Assembly: GCF_016234775.1 (NCBI RefSeq)
Contig: NZ_JACRAH010000021.1
Coordinates: 186,001-250,000 of the forward strand
Length of the DNA: 64,000 bases
Reading direction: 5' to 3'
From: Aquabacterium sp.
GTDB lineage: Bacteria > Pseudomonadota > Gammaproteobacteria > Burkholderiales > Burkholderiaceae_C
Shown: positions 9,698 through 18,359 of the stretch, piece after piece
Numbering within the stretch: the stretch's first letter is position 1
How the letters are laid out: each line of letters opens with the position of its first letter
Made by a program: the position numbers and the translations under genes
The notes under the pieces: model-generated
What the model was told of the DNA's origin: nothing
The model's input: only the letters and a program-made list of their open reading frames with translations
The model's database searches: none

Positions 9698-10387
9698 TCA
9701 GGCTTCGGGCAGCAAGGCACGCGCCCCCAGGATCAGGGCCGCAAACATGGACAGCAACTCGTCGGTCAAAGCGGGCACCGAAGGCGGCGTGTCGCCCATG
9801 AGCCACTCGCACATGAGTTCGTTGACCGCGCCCACCATGGCCAGGCAGGACAGGCCGTAGTCCCGTTTCGGCAGCAAACCGCTCTGGGCCATGGCGTTGG
9901 CATAAGCCTCTATCAGGCCCGCAAATTCGTGGATGACCGCACGGCGGCGGCGGGCCATGTCGGCGCTCACCCCCACCACTTCGACACAAGCCAGACGGGC
10001 GTGGCGCGCGTCGTCCGTGTAGGCACGCACAAAAGCGCGGATGGCTTCGTTGATCAGCTCAGTCGGCATCAAGCCTGGGGTCTGCAGGGCGGCCTGCACC
10101 TGGCTGCGGGCGTGCGCCACCACCTGCTCGTAGATCGCCAGCAACAAGGCCTCGCGGGTGTCGAACTGCTCGTAGAAGTGCCGGGGCGTGACCTTGGCCT
10201 CCGCGCAGATGGCGTCAATCCGTGTGTGCTGGAAGCCCAACGTACAAAACAGGGTCAGCCCGGCTGCCATCAGGCGCTGGCGCCGCTCCAGCAACAGTTC
10301 CTCCGCACTGCGCCCCCCATAACCACGCCGAGGCACCCGAGCTTTTGCCCCGGGCTCGGCCATTGGTTTGCGGGATGAGTGGAGCAT
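9698..10387 (-). CDS. TetR/AcrR family transcriptional regulator
   Basis: A 229-residue one-component regulator. The N-terminal helix-turn-helix is clear (AGLTLFCTLGFQHTRIDAIC, then VTPRHFYEQFDTREALLLAIY, about residues 40-90), followed by an alpha-helical ligand domain of low similarity to anything I know. A basic leader of about 25 residues precedes the DNA-binding domain; an ATG at 10363 would shorten it. It is divergent from the DUF1571 gene across only 64 bases, so it probably controls that gene and itself. Confidence 0.88.
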   Translation of the reverse strand: MLHSSRKPMAEPGAKARVPRRGYGGRSAEELLLERRQRLMAAGLTLFCTLGFQHTRIDAICAEAKVTPRHFYEQFDTREALLLAIYEQVVAHARSQVQAALQTPGLMPTELINEAIRAFVRAYTDDARHARLACVEVVGVSADMARRRRAVIHEFAGLIEAYANAMAQSGLLPKRDYGLSCLAMVGAVNELMCEWLMGDTPPSVPALTDELLSMFAALILGARALLPEA

Positions 10388-10451
10388 GTTTGCATTCAGG
10401 AAATTTTTCTTTCCTTATACTAACACCATCGACATGCTCGCAGGAGTCACC

Positions 10452-11336
10452 ATGAAGCCAAGCCGTGTTCCCCGTATTCCATCTTGCATCCTGGGTGGTC
10501 TGGCGCTGGCGTGCGGCATGCTCACATCGGTGCCAATCAGCGCAGGTGCGGCCACAACCGCGAGCGCGCATGGCACCGAAGCCAGCATGGACGAAGCCGA
10601 CGCACTGGTCCAGAAGATCAAGGCCGGCACCTTGCAGGCCATGAACGACGACCAACTGATCAAAACCTTCACACAGCTCGCCCCGCAGACCTACTCCGGC
10701 TATCTGGATGTGGGCCTCAAGCAGCTCAACGAGTACGAGTTGTGGATGAAACGCGAAGAGCGGCTGAGCGGCACCTGGACCAGTCAGCCCTTCGTCAACT
10801 ACATCAAATACCGCCACAAGCCCCGTCAGGTCTACATGAAGTGGCTCAAGGAGAGCCCGAAGTCCGGCCAGGAAATCATCTACGACGAGACCAGGCGCAA
10901 GGACGCCAGCTATGGGCACCTGGGCGGTTTGTTCAACGTCACCTCGATGTGGACAGCCATTGACGGCGCCATGGCCAAGGGCAACTCCAATCACACCGTG
11001 CGCGATCTGGGCATGCAGTCGGTCGTCGCCATCCTGGTTGACAGCTACAAGATGCGCGTCAAGGATGGCCATCCCACCGCCCCCAATCAGATCGAGTTGG
11101 CCAAGGTCAACGGCGAACGCACCATCGCCCTGACCTGGGTGACCCCTGCCGGCATGACGGGCGCCTATGCCGCCAAATCCAAGGTCTATGTGAACCTGCA
11201 GCAACCCTGGGTGCGCATGATTGAATCGTGGAACGAGCGCGGAGAAATGATCGAACGCATCAGCTTTGACAAGGTCCTGCCCGCCACCTTCACCGACGCC
11301 GATTTCGACCCGAAGAACAGCAACTATGCGTTTTGA
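10452..11336 (+). CDS. DUF1571 family secreted protein
   Basis: A 294-residue exported protein with a signal peptide of about 35 residues and a DUF1571 domain (about 60-290), of unknown function. The segment YELWMKREERLSG followed by VYMKWLKESPKSGQEIIYDE resembles outer-membrane lipoprotein-sorting (LolA/LolB-like) half-barrels, which is the fold I would suspect. The start at 10452 has an AGGAG ribosome binding site; earlier in-frame codons overlap the divergent TetR promoter. Regulation by the adjacent TetR protein is likely from the gene arrangement. Confidence 0.82.
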   Translation: MKPSRVPRIPSCILGGLALACGMLTSVPISAGAATTASAHGTEASMDEADALVQKIKAGTLQAMNDDQLIKTFTQLAPQTYSGYLDVGLKQLNEYELWMKREERLSGTWTSQPFVNYIKYRHKPRQVYMKWLKESPKSGQEIIYDETRRKDASYGHLGGLFNVTSMWTAIDGAMAKGNSNHTVRDLGMQSVVAILVDSYKMRVKDGHPTAPNQIELAKVNGERTIALTWVTPAGMTGAYAAKSKVYVNLQQPWVRMIESWNERGEMIERISFDKVLPATFTDADFDPKNSNYAF

Positions 11337-11404
11337 TCGCTGAAGGCGCCAACTTGGGCCCTGGTCATGTGATGATTCGCCCCACTAAGACCAAAGAGAA
11401 CAAC

Positions 11405-12787
11405 ATGGCCCTCCCCCAAGACAACATCAGCATGGCGCTGTTTTGCGACTTCGAAAACGTCGCCCTCGGCGTGCGCGACGCCAACTACGAGAAGTTCGAC
11501 ATCAAGCGCGTGCTGGAGCGCCTGCTGCTCAAGGGCAGCATCGTGGTCAAGAAGGCCTATTGCGACTGGGAGCGCTACAAGGGTTTCAAGGCCGCCATGC
11601 ACGAGGCCAACTTCGAGTTGATCGAGATCCCGCATGTGCGGCAGTCCGGCAAGAACTCGGCCGACATCCGCCTGGTGGTGGACGCACTGGACCTTTGCTA
11701 CACCAAGTCCCACGTCAATACCTTCGTGATCATCTCGGGTGACTCGGACTTTTCGCCGCTGGTCTCCAAGCTGCGCGAGAACGCCAAGTACGTGATCGGC
11801 GTGGGCGTGAAAAACTCCACCTCCGACCTGCTGATTGCCAACTGCGACGAATTCATCTTCTATGACGACCTGGTGCGCGAAAGCCAGCGCCAGGCGGCAC
11901 GCCGCGATAACCGCGACCAGCCCCAGCAACGCCGCACGCCCGAGGAAGACCGCCGCCGCCGCGAAGAAATGGACCTGCGTCGCACCAAGGCCGTCGAGAT
12001 GGCCGCAGAGACCTACGAAGCGCTCGTCACGGACCGCGACGAAGGTGGTCGCGTCTGGGCCTCGGTGCTCAAGGAAGCCATCAAGCGCCGCAACCCCGGC
12101 TTCAACGAGAACTACTACGGCTTCCGCACCTTCGGCAACCTGCTGGAAGATGCCCAGCAGCGTGGTTTGCTGGAGTTCGGTCGCGATGAGAAATCCGGTG
12201 CCTATGTGTCACGTGGCACAGGCACAGTGGCGCCCCGCATCGAGCAGGCAAACGTGAACGCCACGCAGCCTGCCGAGATGCTGGAAGCATCCAAACCTCA
12301 AGCTGCCCCCCAACATCACCAGGATGCGGACACCACGTCAACGACGAACGCCAACGCGAGTGCACAAGCTGATGCGGACAGCATGGCAGCCGCCTCAGAA
12401 GAAGAAGGACCATCCACACGCCAGCGTGGTCGCCAACGCAATGGCGGGCGCCAGGCTGCGGCCAAGAATGCCGCCCGCAAGACCTCGCGCCGCAAGGATG
12501 ATGGGTTGTCTGAATTGAATGTCCAGCAGCACGATGCGCCAGCGACCCCGGCACCAGCCGCTCCCATGGCGCAAGCAGATGCGATACCTGCACCAGCACC
12601 TGCCCGCACCAGGAACACCGAGCGCAAGGCCGCCCCAGCCAGGCCCCGCGCAGCCACTGCGGGCAATGAGCCCGCCGACGCACCAGCCCAGGCAGCAGCA
12701 CCATCCGACGAGGCGCCCGCCGCACGCAAGAGCGCATCACGCTCGCGACGCCCTCGCAAGCCTGCTGCCAAGAAAACGGCGGAATAA
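11405..12787 (+). CDS. LabA/MARF1-type NYN nuclease with OST-HTH (LOTUS) domain
   Basis: A 460-residue protein. Residues 8-150 form a NYN (PIN-like) RNase domain with the acidic residues in ALFCDFENV, SADIRLVVDALD and ISGDSDFSPLV that would bind metal. Residues about 180-260 form an OST-HTH/LOTUS RNA-binding domain (GRVWASVLKEAIKRRNPGF and LLEDAQQRGLLEF). The last 170 residues are an Ala/Pro/Lys/Arg-rich disordered tail resembling histone H1-like tails of this order. The start at 11405 is preferred because the conserved domain begins immediately. The RNA target is unknown. Confidence 0.88.
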   Translation: MALPQDNISMALFCDFENVALGVRDANYEKFDIKRVLERLLLKGSIVVKKAYCDWERYKGFKAAMHEANFELIEIPHVRQSGKNSADIRLVVDALDLCYTKSHVNTFVIISGDSDFSPLVSKLRENAKYVIGVGVKNSTSDLLIANCDEFIFYDDLVRESQRQAARRDNRDQPQQRRTPEEDRRRREEMDLRRTKAVEMAAETYEALVTDRDEGGRVWASVLKEAIKRRNPGFNENYYGFRTFGNLLEDAQQRGLLEFGRDEKSGAYVSRGTGTVAPRIEQANVNATQPAEMLEASKPQAAPQHHQDADTTSTTNANASAQADADSMAAASEEEGPSTRQRGRQRNGGRQAAAKNAARKTSRRKDDGLSELNVQQHDAPATPAPAAPMAQADAIPAPAPARTRNTERKAAPARPRAATAGNEPADAPAQAAAPSDEAPAARKSASRSRRPRKPAAKKTAE

Positions 12788-12871
12788 GCCAGTCCGCGGC
12801 AGCATGATGTGTGAGCGATAGATGAGCCGACATGGCCGCATCGCCACACATCACAGGGAGGACTTCGCCAC

Positions 12872-13627
12872 ATGCACACGGCACTCGCCTTGTTGGCACT
12901 GATCCCGATAGGTGCCCTGACTTTCACCTTTTGGCGGCGCCAGCGGACGCTGCAGCGCGAAGCCTTCATCCGTCACTTCGCCTTCCCGAAAGGTGTGTTC
13001 GGCAAGGTCATCGAACGCCACCCGCAACTCACACAACGGGACATGGAACTGGTCAGCCGAGGGCTGCGCCAGTTTTTCCTGGCCTACCACCGCAGCGGGC
13101 ACCACTACGTGTCCATGCCATCGCAGCTTGCAGATGAGCTCTGGCACGAGTTCATCCTGTATACACGCCACTACGAGGCCTTCTGTCGACAGGCCTTTGG
13201 TCGATTCCTGCATCACACGCCGGCTGTCGTGCTCAAGCAAAGCCAGTTGGGTAACGAAGGCTTGCGCCGATGCTGGCGCTGCTGTTGCCAGGAAGAAAAC
13301 ATCAACCCCCGCAAGCCCTCACGCCTGCCTCTGCTGTTTGCGCTGGACAGCAAATACCAGGTCCCCAACGGCTTTGTGTACGTGGCCGATTGCAGCGGCG
13401 TACGGCGCGAAGGACAGGAACGGGACGACGTTGCAGCCGTCTACTGTGGCGGTGACTTCAGCGACAACACGGTAGACGGCAGGACAAGTGGCCTGTCTGA
13501 CAACGACGGTCCGGGCGCTGATCAAGGTGGCGCGCACGGCCACTCGGGCGGCCATGGCGATGGCGGTGATGGCAGCAGCAGCGGGGGCGACGGCGGCAGT
13601 TGTGGTGGCGGCTGCGGCGGCGACTGA
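12872..13627 (+). CDS. Conserved protein with glycine/cysteine-rich tail
   Basis: A 251-residue protein with one N-terminal membrane helix (residues 3-20). A conserved-looking core around ADELWHEFILYTRHYEAFC and FGRFLHHTP recalls the DUF1399/glycine-rich domain proteins. A cysteine cluster follows (CWRCCCQEEN). The last 50 residues are almost only Gly, Ser, Asp and His, ending in GGSCGGGCGGD, which may bind metal. GGGAGGA upstream supports the start. It follows the LabA-like gene by 84 bases on the same strand. The function is unknown. Confidence 0.75.
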   Translation: MHTALALLALIPIGALTFTFWRRQRTLQREAFIRHFAFPKGVFGKVIERHPQLTQRDMELVSRGLRQFFLAYHRSGHHYVSMPSQLADELWHEFILYTRHYEAFCRQAFGRFLHHTPAVVLKQSQLGNEGLRRCWRCCCQEENINPRKPSRLPLLFALDSKYQVPNGFVYVADCSGVRREGQERDDVAAVYCGGDFSDNTVDGRTSGLSDNDGPGADQGGAHGHSGGHGDGGDGSSSGGDGGSCGGGCGGD

Positions 13628-13721
13628 CTCGCTCAGCACTGAACCAGCGCCAGCGTCATCCCCCTTGATTGAACGCACCTCGGTACAAGTCCTGATGCCG
13701 TCCGGATTTCACTGGCTCAAC

Positions 13722-13742
13722 ATTGTTATATCGCATAACAAT
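13722..13742. promoter_or_regulatory. Perfect 8-base inverted repeat upstream of the lipase gene
   Basis: ATTGTTAT (13722-13729) and ATAACAAT (13735-13742) are exact reverse complements separated by five bases (ATCGC). The repeat ends 17 bases before the lipase start and just ahead of its GGAG ribosome binding site, where a repressor bound to DNA would block transcription. It is AT-rich in an otherwise GC-rich region. It could instead be a leader hairpin. Confidence 0.5.
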
Positions 13743-13759
13743 TTACCTGGAGTCAGATC

Positions 13760-14680
13760 ATGTCCACCTCATCGCTTTCTCGCTGTGTCTCCTTGGCCGC
13801 CACCTTGTTGGCTGCGTTAAGCACCTCGGCTTGCTACGCAGCCACCGCCACGGCGAAGACGAAATACCCCATCGTGCTGGTGCACGGCATGGCCGGCTTC
13901 GACTCGATCATGGGGATCGACTACTTCTACCAGGTGCCCGATGAACTGCGCAAGAACGGTGCCACGGTGTTCGTGGCCTCCGTGTCATCCTTCAATGACA
14001 ACGATGTACGCGGCGAACAATTGCTCAAGCAAATGAAAGACTGGGCGGCCGCCAAGGGCTACACGAAGTTCAACCTGATCGCGCACAGCCAGGGCGGCCC
14101 GACCGCACGCTATGTGCATGGCGTGGCCCCGGGCATGGTGGCCAGCATCACCTCGATCGGCTCTCCGCACGACCTCACCACCATGCAGGCCGACAACACC
14201 CTGGGTGACCTGCTCACCAACTACAGCAAGGTGGTGGCAGCCATGGGCAGCGTGATCGGCTGGGCCTCGGGCAACAGCAAGCTGCCGCAGGATCCGGTCG
14301 CCTTGCAAGCCTGGGCATCCAACACCGTAGCCTTCAACGCACGCTTTCCGGCAGGCAAACCCATCAGCTATTGCGGCGAAGGTGCCGAGAAGGTGGGCAA
14401 TACGCTGTTCTATTCGATCACCGGCAATCAGGCTGCCACCAACAGCTGGGACATCTCTGACGCCATCCTCAAGCAAGCCGGCGCCAGCACCCCCGGCGTG
14501 GCCACCGATGGCCTGGTGCCGGTCTGCGCCGCGCACTGGGGCAAGGTCCTGCGTGACGACTACCCCTGGAACCACCTCGATGAGATCAACCACGTGCTGG
14601 GGCTGGTAGGAAAAGGTGCGCCGGATCCTGTCGCCTTCTACATACAACAGGCCGTGCGCCTCAAACTCAAGGGGCTGTGA
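13760..14680 (+). CDS. Secreted triacylglycerol lipase (bacterial family I)
   Basis: A 306-residue alpha/beta hydrolase. A signal peptide of about 27 residues is followed by the oxyanion strand IVLVHGMAG (38-46). The nucleophile S110 lies in AHSQGG, and VASITSIGSPHD follows as in Pseudomonas/Burkholderia lipases. D250 (TDGLVP) and H272 (NHLDEIN) complete the triad, and C205/C256 could form the conserved disulfide. The pentapeptide is AxSxG, not the usual GxSxG. No lipase foldase gene lies next to it. The start has a good GGAG. The exact substrate chain length is unknown. Confidence 0.9.
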   Translation: MSTSSLSRCVSLAATLLAALSTSACYAATATAKTKYPIVLVHGMAGFDSIMGIDYFYQVPDELRKNGATVFVASVSSFNDNDVRGEQLLKQMKDWAAAKGYTKFNLIAHSQGGPTARYVHGVAPGMVASITSIGSPHDLTTMQADNTLGDLLTNYSKVVAAMGSVIGWASGNSKLPQDPVALQAWASNTVAFNARFPAGKPISYCGEGAEKVGNTLFYSITGNQAATNSWDISDAILKQAGASTPGVATDGLVPVCAAHWGKVLRDDYPWNHLDEINHVLGLVGKGAPDPVAFYIQQAVRLKLKGL

Positions 14681-14726
14681 CGCCGCGCTGCCCACAGGCT
14701 TGAGCTGGTGTGCGGCGAGCCCGCCT

Positions 14727-15134
14727 TCAGCGTCGTGTTGGTATACGCCAGACCACCAGCAAGCCCACCAAGGCCAGGCCGAACAGCAAGGCCACAGCGC
14801 CCGGTGGGGCACGCAAGCTCCAGGCTGACAGACTAACCATGGCCAGCATCATGGCGCTGGCCAGCCATTTCACTTTCAGCGGTAGAGAGCGATGGGCCTC
14901 CCAGTCACGCACCATGGGACCAAACCAGCGGTTGTGTTTCAGCCAGGCATGCCAACGTGGTGAGGCCTTGGCAAAACAGGCTGCGGCCAGCAAAACAAAG
15001 GGCGTGGTGGGAAGACCCGGCAGAACCACCCCCAACACACCCAGACCCAAGGCCACGATGCCGGCCAGCATCAGGGCATAGCGTTGCCATGCCGGGCGGA
15101 TGTCAGCTCGCAGAGTTGGTTCAGATCGGTCCAT
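14727..15134 (-). CDS. DUF454 (YbaN-type) small membrane protein
   Basis: A 135-residue inner membrane protein of the DUF454/YbaN family. The diagnostic segment LGVVLPGLPTTPFVLLAAACF (about 35-56) is followed by FAKASPRWHAWLKHNRWFGP and two further hydrophobic helices near the C-terminus (about 88-128). The role of the family is not established. It is convergent with the lipase gene, leaving 46 bases between the stops, and lies back-to-back with the PEP-CTERM gene at 15194. Confidence 0.87.
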   Translation of the reverse strand: MDRSEPTLRADIRPAWQRYALMLAGIVALGLGVLGVVLPGLPTTPFVLLAAACFAKASPRWHAWLKHNRWFGPMVRDWEAHRSLPLKVKWLASAMMLAMVSLSAWSLRAPPGAVALLFGLALVGLLVVWRIPTRR

Positions 15135-15193
15135 GATGTTCGAGATACCCCTGGAAACGCCGTGTCACGGGCCAGTCATGAAGCTAGTGCAGC

Positions 15194-16762
15194 ATGCGGA
15201 TCACCGTCATCCTACCCGCAAGCAGTCCCATGACTTTCCCGACTTTTCCCGCGCTCATCCGCCGCGCGTGCACCACGGCACTTCTGCTGACCACACTGTC
15301 CGCTCAGGCAGGCGCACTGGACAACATCACCAAATCCTGGACCTATCAGCACAGCAACACTGGCGGCTTCCTCTCGGAGATTGTGAGCTTCGACAGCGCC
15401 ACGAATACCGTGTGGGTGTCCGGCGTGGCGGGGGTGGACGTCCTCAACGCCCAGACTGGCACATTCCTTGAGCGCATCGACACGTCGGCATGGGGCTCGA
15501 TCAACAGCGTGGCCATCCACAACGGTGTGGCCGCTTTCGCCATCGAATCGAGCACGCGCACCAATTCCGGCGTGGTCAAACTGTTCGATACCGGTACGCG
15601 CACCTTGCTCAGCGGCACGAACACCATCACTGTCGGCGCCCTGCCCGACATGTTGACCTTCACCAAGGATGGCAGCAAGTTGCTGGTTGCCAACGAAGGC
15701 ACCCCCGGCACCTACGGTACGCGTCTGACTGACTCAAACGGGCATCGCAACTATGGCGTCCCCGCACTGGATCCGGTCGGCAGTGTCAGCATCATCAACA
15801 TGAACACCCGCACGGTGGCCCACACCGCCACGCTCGCTGGCGTGCCGCAAAGCGGCACCCACATCCGCGCCAACACGGGCATGGATTTCGAGCCTGAGTA
15901 CATCGCGGTCAACAAGCAAGGTACCGAAGCCTACGTCACGCTGCAAGAAGGCAATGCCATGGGCGTGCTGAATCTGCAGACCGGCGGCTTCGAGAAGGTC
16001 ATCGGACTGGGCGCCAAGAACTTCAGCCTGCCCGGCAATCGCATTGACCCACTCAACAACGACACCACGAACTCGGCACCTGCCACGCTCATCTCCGTCA
16101 ATGCCAAAGGCCTGTACATGCCCGACGGCATCGCGGCTTATGAAGCCGGCGGCAAGACCCTGGTCGTGATGGCCAACGAGGGTGACTTCCGGGAAGATGA
16201 CGCTGACCGCTCGGCGGCCAGCAGCTTCGGCGCCACTTCGCCGCTGAACGCCTTGCGTGTGTCCAACACCGATTCGTCCACCGGCGATCTGTATGCGGCA
16301 GGCGCGCGGTCGTTCTCGATCCGAGACTCACTGACCGGCGACATCGTCTACGACAGCGGCGAGATCCTGGACCGCGAGGCCATTGCACGTGGCATCTACG
16401 ATGACAACCGCAGCCGCGACAAGGGTGTCGAACCCGAGGGCGTGGAAATCCTGGAGATCGACGGCCGCAGCTACGCCTTCATCGGTCTGGAGCGCACCCG
16501 CAAGGCTGCCGTAGCCATCTTCGACATCACCGACCCGGCCAACAGCAGCTTTGTCGACATGCTGGTGTCCGATGGTGACCTCTCGCCCGAAGGACTCAAA
16601 GGCTTCGTGATGAACGGCAAGGTCTTCCTGGCCTTCTCCAATGAAGTATCGAACACCACATCGATGTACCAACTGGCCGCTGTTCCAGAACCTTCGACCT
16701 ACGCCCTGGCACTGAGTGCACTGGGCCTGATCGCTGCGGCCAAGGTTCGCCGTCGCCGCTGA
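15194..16762 (+). CDS. Choice-of-anchor I protein with PEP-CTERM sorting signal
   Basis: A 522-residue exported protein. The body has a beta-propeller-like arrangement seen in the choice-of-anchor I/alkaline-phosphatase-like family (LPDMLTFTKDGSKLLVANEG; GMDFEPEYIAVN; PDGIAAYEAGGKTLVVMANEGDFRED; GVEPEGVEI). The C-terminus carries VPEPSTYALALSAL, a membrane helix and a KVRRRR cluster, i.e. a PEP-CTERM exosortase signal. A signal peptide ends near ALSAQAGA. The start is uncertain: ATGs at 15194 and 15230 both lack a clear ribosome binding site. Exosortase itself is not in this window. Confidence 0.87.
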   Translation: MRITVILPASSPMTFPTFPALIRRACTTALLLTTLSAQAGALDNITKSWTYQHSNTGGFLSEIVSFDSATNTVWVSGVAGVDVLNAQTGTFLERIDTSAWGSINSVAIHNGVAAFAIESSTRTNSGVVKLFDTGTRTLLSGTNTITVGALPDMLTFTKDGSKLLVANEGTPGTYGTRLTDSNGHRNYGVPALDPVGSVSIINMNTRTVAHTATLAGVPQSGTHIRANTGMDFEPEYIAVNKQGTEAYVTLQEGNAMGVLNLQTGGFEKVIGLGAKNFSLPGNRIDPLNNDTTNSAPATLISVNAKGLYMPDGIAAYEAGGKTLVVMANEGDFREDDADRSAASSFGATSPLNALRVSNTDSSTGDLYAAGARSFSIRDSLTGDIVYDSGEILDREAIARGIYDDNRSRDKGVEPEGVEILEIDGRSYAFIGLERTRKAAVAIFDITDPANSSFVDMLVSDGDLSPEGLKGFVMNGKVFLAFSNEVSNTTSMYQLAAVPEPSTYALALSALGLIAAAKVRRRR

Positions 16763-16770
16763 GAAGCAAT

Positions 16771-16797
16771 GCGCGACAGGATCGGCACCTGTCGCGC
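16771..16797. terminator. Hairpin between convergent genes
   Basis: GCGCGACAGG (16771-16780) and CCTGTCGCGC (16788-16797) are perfect 10-base arms around a 7-base loop, filling the gap between the convergent stops of the PEP-CTERM gene and the AraC gene. No strong T-run follows on either side, so termination may need additional factors. Confidence 0.6.
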
Positions 16798-16800
16798 CAG

Positions 16801-17709
16801 TCAGACAGACAGACCGAGCCAATCGCGCGGCGACATGCCCACTCGCTGGCGAAATACGCGAGACAGCGCCGATGGATTGGCATAACCCAACTCATCGGCA
16901 ATCTGCTTGATGGATCGCCCGGCGCGCAGTTGCGATTGCGCCAGGCTCAAGCGCCACTGCGTGAGGTAGTCAGCCGGGGTGTCGCCCACCTCCTGCTTGA
17001 ACAAGGCCGCGAAGGCACTGCGCGACATGCCAGCGCTGGCGGCCATGCTGGCCAACGACCAGTTCAAACCAGGCTGCTCCTGCATGGCCACCAAGGCCTT
17101 GGCCAGGCGAGGCTCGGACAAACCATTGAGCAGGCCCGCGCTGACGCCACCTTCCTGAGGGTGGTCGAGCAACCAGCGCAGCAGTTGCAGCAGCAGCACC
17201 TCAAACAAGCGGTCTGCCAGCAAACGCTGACCACAGCGCACGCGCTCCGACTCGCCGAACAGCAAAGCCAGCGTGTGGCTCATCTCGCCCATCTGCGACA
17301 AGGGCAGGATCAGCAGGGGCGGCAACGATCGGGCCAAGGGATGCATGGCTCCGCCGTCAAAAGCCAGGGTCGCGCAGGTGAAGTCACTGCCTTCTTCGGG
17401 CGCGTTGTGAAAGTCATGCGCCAGTGGCCGCGGATAGAAGATCAAGGCGGGCTCGTTCACCTGCACCTTGCGCGGCGCACCGCTGCGGGCCTTGTGCGTC
17501 ACGGTCATGGTGCCGCGGCGCATCACATGCAAAAAGCCCAGGCCCGGCTCAGCCGCAAAGTGCGTGACGCCACACAAAGGCCCGTTGTGAAACAGGTGCG
17601 CCCGCACACTGAATCGCTCCAGCAGCGAAGACAGGCGATCCAGCGCTGGTGTTGAAGCAGGCTCCATCATGGACGATATGGTTTGTTTCGTGGACGAAAT
17701 GAACCCCAT
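16801..17709 (-). CDS. AraC family transcriptional regulator (cupin N-terminus)
   Basis: A 302-residue regulator. The N-terminal half resembles the AraC-type cupin-like ligand domain (GPLCGVTHFAAEPGLGFLHVMRRG, then a Phe/Tyr-rich core with LIFYPRPLAHDF). The C-terminal 100 residues hold two helix-turn-helix motifs (LASMAASAGMSRSAFAALFK and IKQIADELGYANPSALSRVF). It is divergent from the carboxymuconolactone-decarboxylase-like gene, which is a common pairing and its probable target. The start could be 17709 or the ATG pair at 17667-17670; see the palindrome at 17686. Confidence 0.88.
   Translation of the reverse strand: MGFISSTKQTISSMMEPASTPALDRLSSLLERFSVRAHLFHNGPLCGVTHFAAEPGLGFLHVMRRGTMTVTHKARSGAPRKVQVNEPALIFYPRPLAHDFHNAPEEGSDFTCATLAFDGGAMHPLARSLPPLLILPLSQMGEMSHTLALLFGESERVRCGQRLLADRLFEVLLLQLLRWLLDHPQEGGVSAGLLNGLSEPRLAKALVAMQEQPGLNWSLASMAASAGMSRSAFAALFKQEVGDTPADYLTQWRLSLAQSQLRAGRSIKQIADELGYANPSALSRVFRQRVGMSPRDWLGLSV
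17686..17699. promoter_or_regulatory. Small palindrome at the AraC gene start
   Basis: TTTCGT and ACGAAA are exact inverted arms around two bases. If the AraC gene starts at 17709 the repeat is coding; if it starts at 17670 it lies in the divergent control region. Weak evidence. Confidence 0.25.
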
Positions 17710-17804
17710 GATACAGACCTGAGCGCGACACTTTCCTTCAGCACACCGATGTGCGCCACGCCCACCAGGGCATCAACCGGCATTCAGCCAGGAAAGGAAA
17801 CACC

Positions 17805-18350
17805 ATGTCTCGCCTCCCACTGCATCACACCGCCCAAGCCCCCGCCCATAGCCAGCCCCTGCTTCAGCAGATCCAGCAAGCCTTTGGCACCGTGCCCAAT
17901 ATGTTCAAGGCCGTCTCGAACTCACCGGCTGCGCTGCAAAGCATGTGGGGTTCGTTTGGCGCCCTGGGTGGTGGCAGCATCGACGCCCAGTTAGGTGAGC
18001 AGATCGCCGTGGCCGTGGCCGACCGCAATGCCTGCGAATACTGCCTGGCTGCACACACGGCCCTGGGCCGCAAGGCCGGCGTGTCATCGCAAGACATGCA
18101 GGCTGCACAACAAGGCGAATCGGCCAACCCACGAACCGCCGCCGCCTTGCGCTTTGCACTCAAGCTGGTCAACGACCGTGGTCAGGTGACGGACCATGAC
18201 GTGCAGGCACTGCGCGAGGTCGGGTTCAACGATGGACAGATCGTCGAGATCCTGGCGCATGTGGCACTTAACCTGTTCACCAACTACGTGAACGTGGCGT
18301 TTGCCGTGCCGGTGGACTTCCCTGCCGTCCCGCTGAGCCGCAAGGGCTGA
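17805..18350 (+). CDS. Carboxymuconolactone decarboxylase / AhpD-like protein
   Basis: A 181-residue protein of the CMD/AhpD family, most of whose members are peroxidase-like thiol enzymes. The active-site helix ACEYCLAAHTALGRKAG carries the Glu-x-x-Cys-x-x-x-His pattern, here with a second Cys (C-x-x-C) as in AhpD. The segment FGTVPNMFKAVSNSPAALQ at the start is typical of the uncharacterised peroxidase-related subgroup. AGGAAAGGA precedes the ATG. It is divergent from the AraC gene and ends at a strong terminator. Physiological substrate unknown. Confidence 0.88.
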   Translation: MSRLPLHHTAQAPAHSQPLLQQIQQAFGTVPNMFKAVSNSPAALQSMWGSFGALGGGSIDAQLGEQIAVAVADRNACEYCLAAHTALGRKAGVSSQDMQAAQQGESANPRTAAALRFALKLVNDRGQVTDHDVQALREVGFNDGQIVEILAHVALNLFTNYVNVAFAVPVDFPAVPLSRKG

Positions 18351-18359
18351 TCCACCAAA

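Noticed and set aside
10390-10421. Sigma-70 promoter TTGCAT/TATACT in the TetR-DUF1571 gap
   Set aside because: The -10 is good but the spacer is 20 bases, too long for a normal promoter; a real one may use another -35.
13560-13627. Tandem Gly-codon repeat as a genetic repeat
   Set aside because: It is simply the coding of the Gly-rich tail; no exact unit repeats enough to call a repeat.
13722-13742. Resemblance of the lipase palindrome to the lac operator (shares ATAACAAT)
   Set aside because: Only one half-site agrees and no LacI-type gene is near; treated as an unassigned palindrome.
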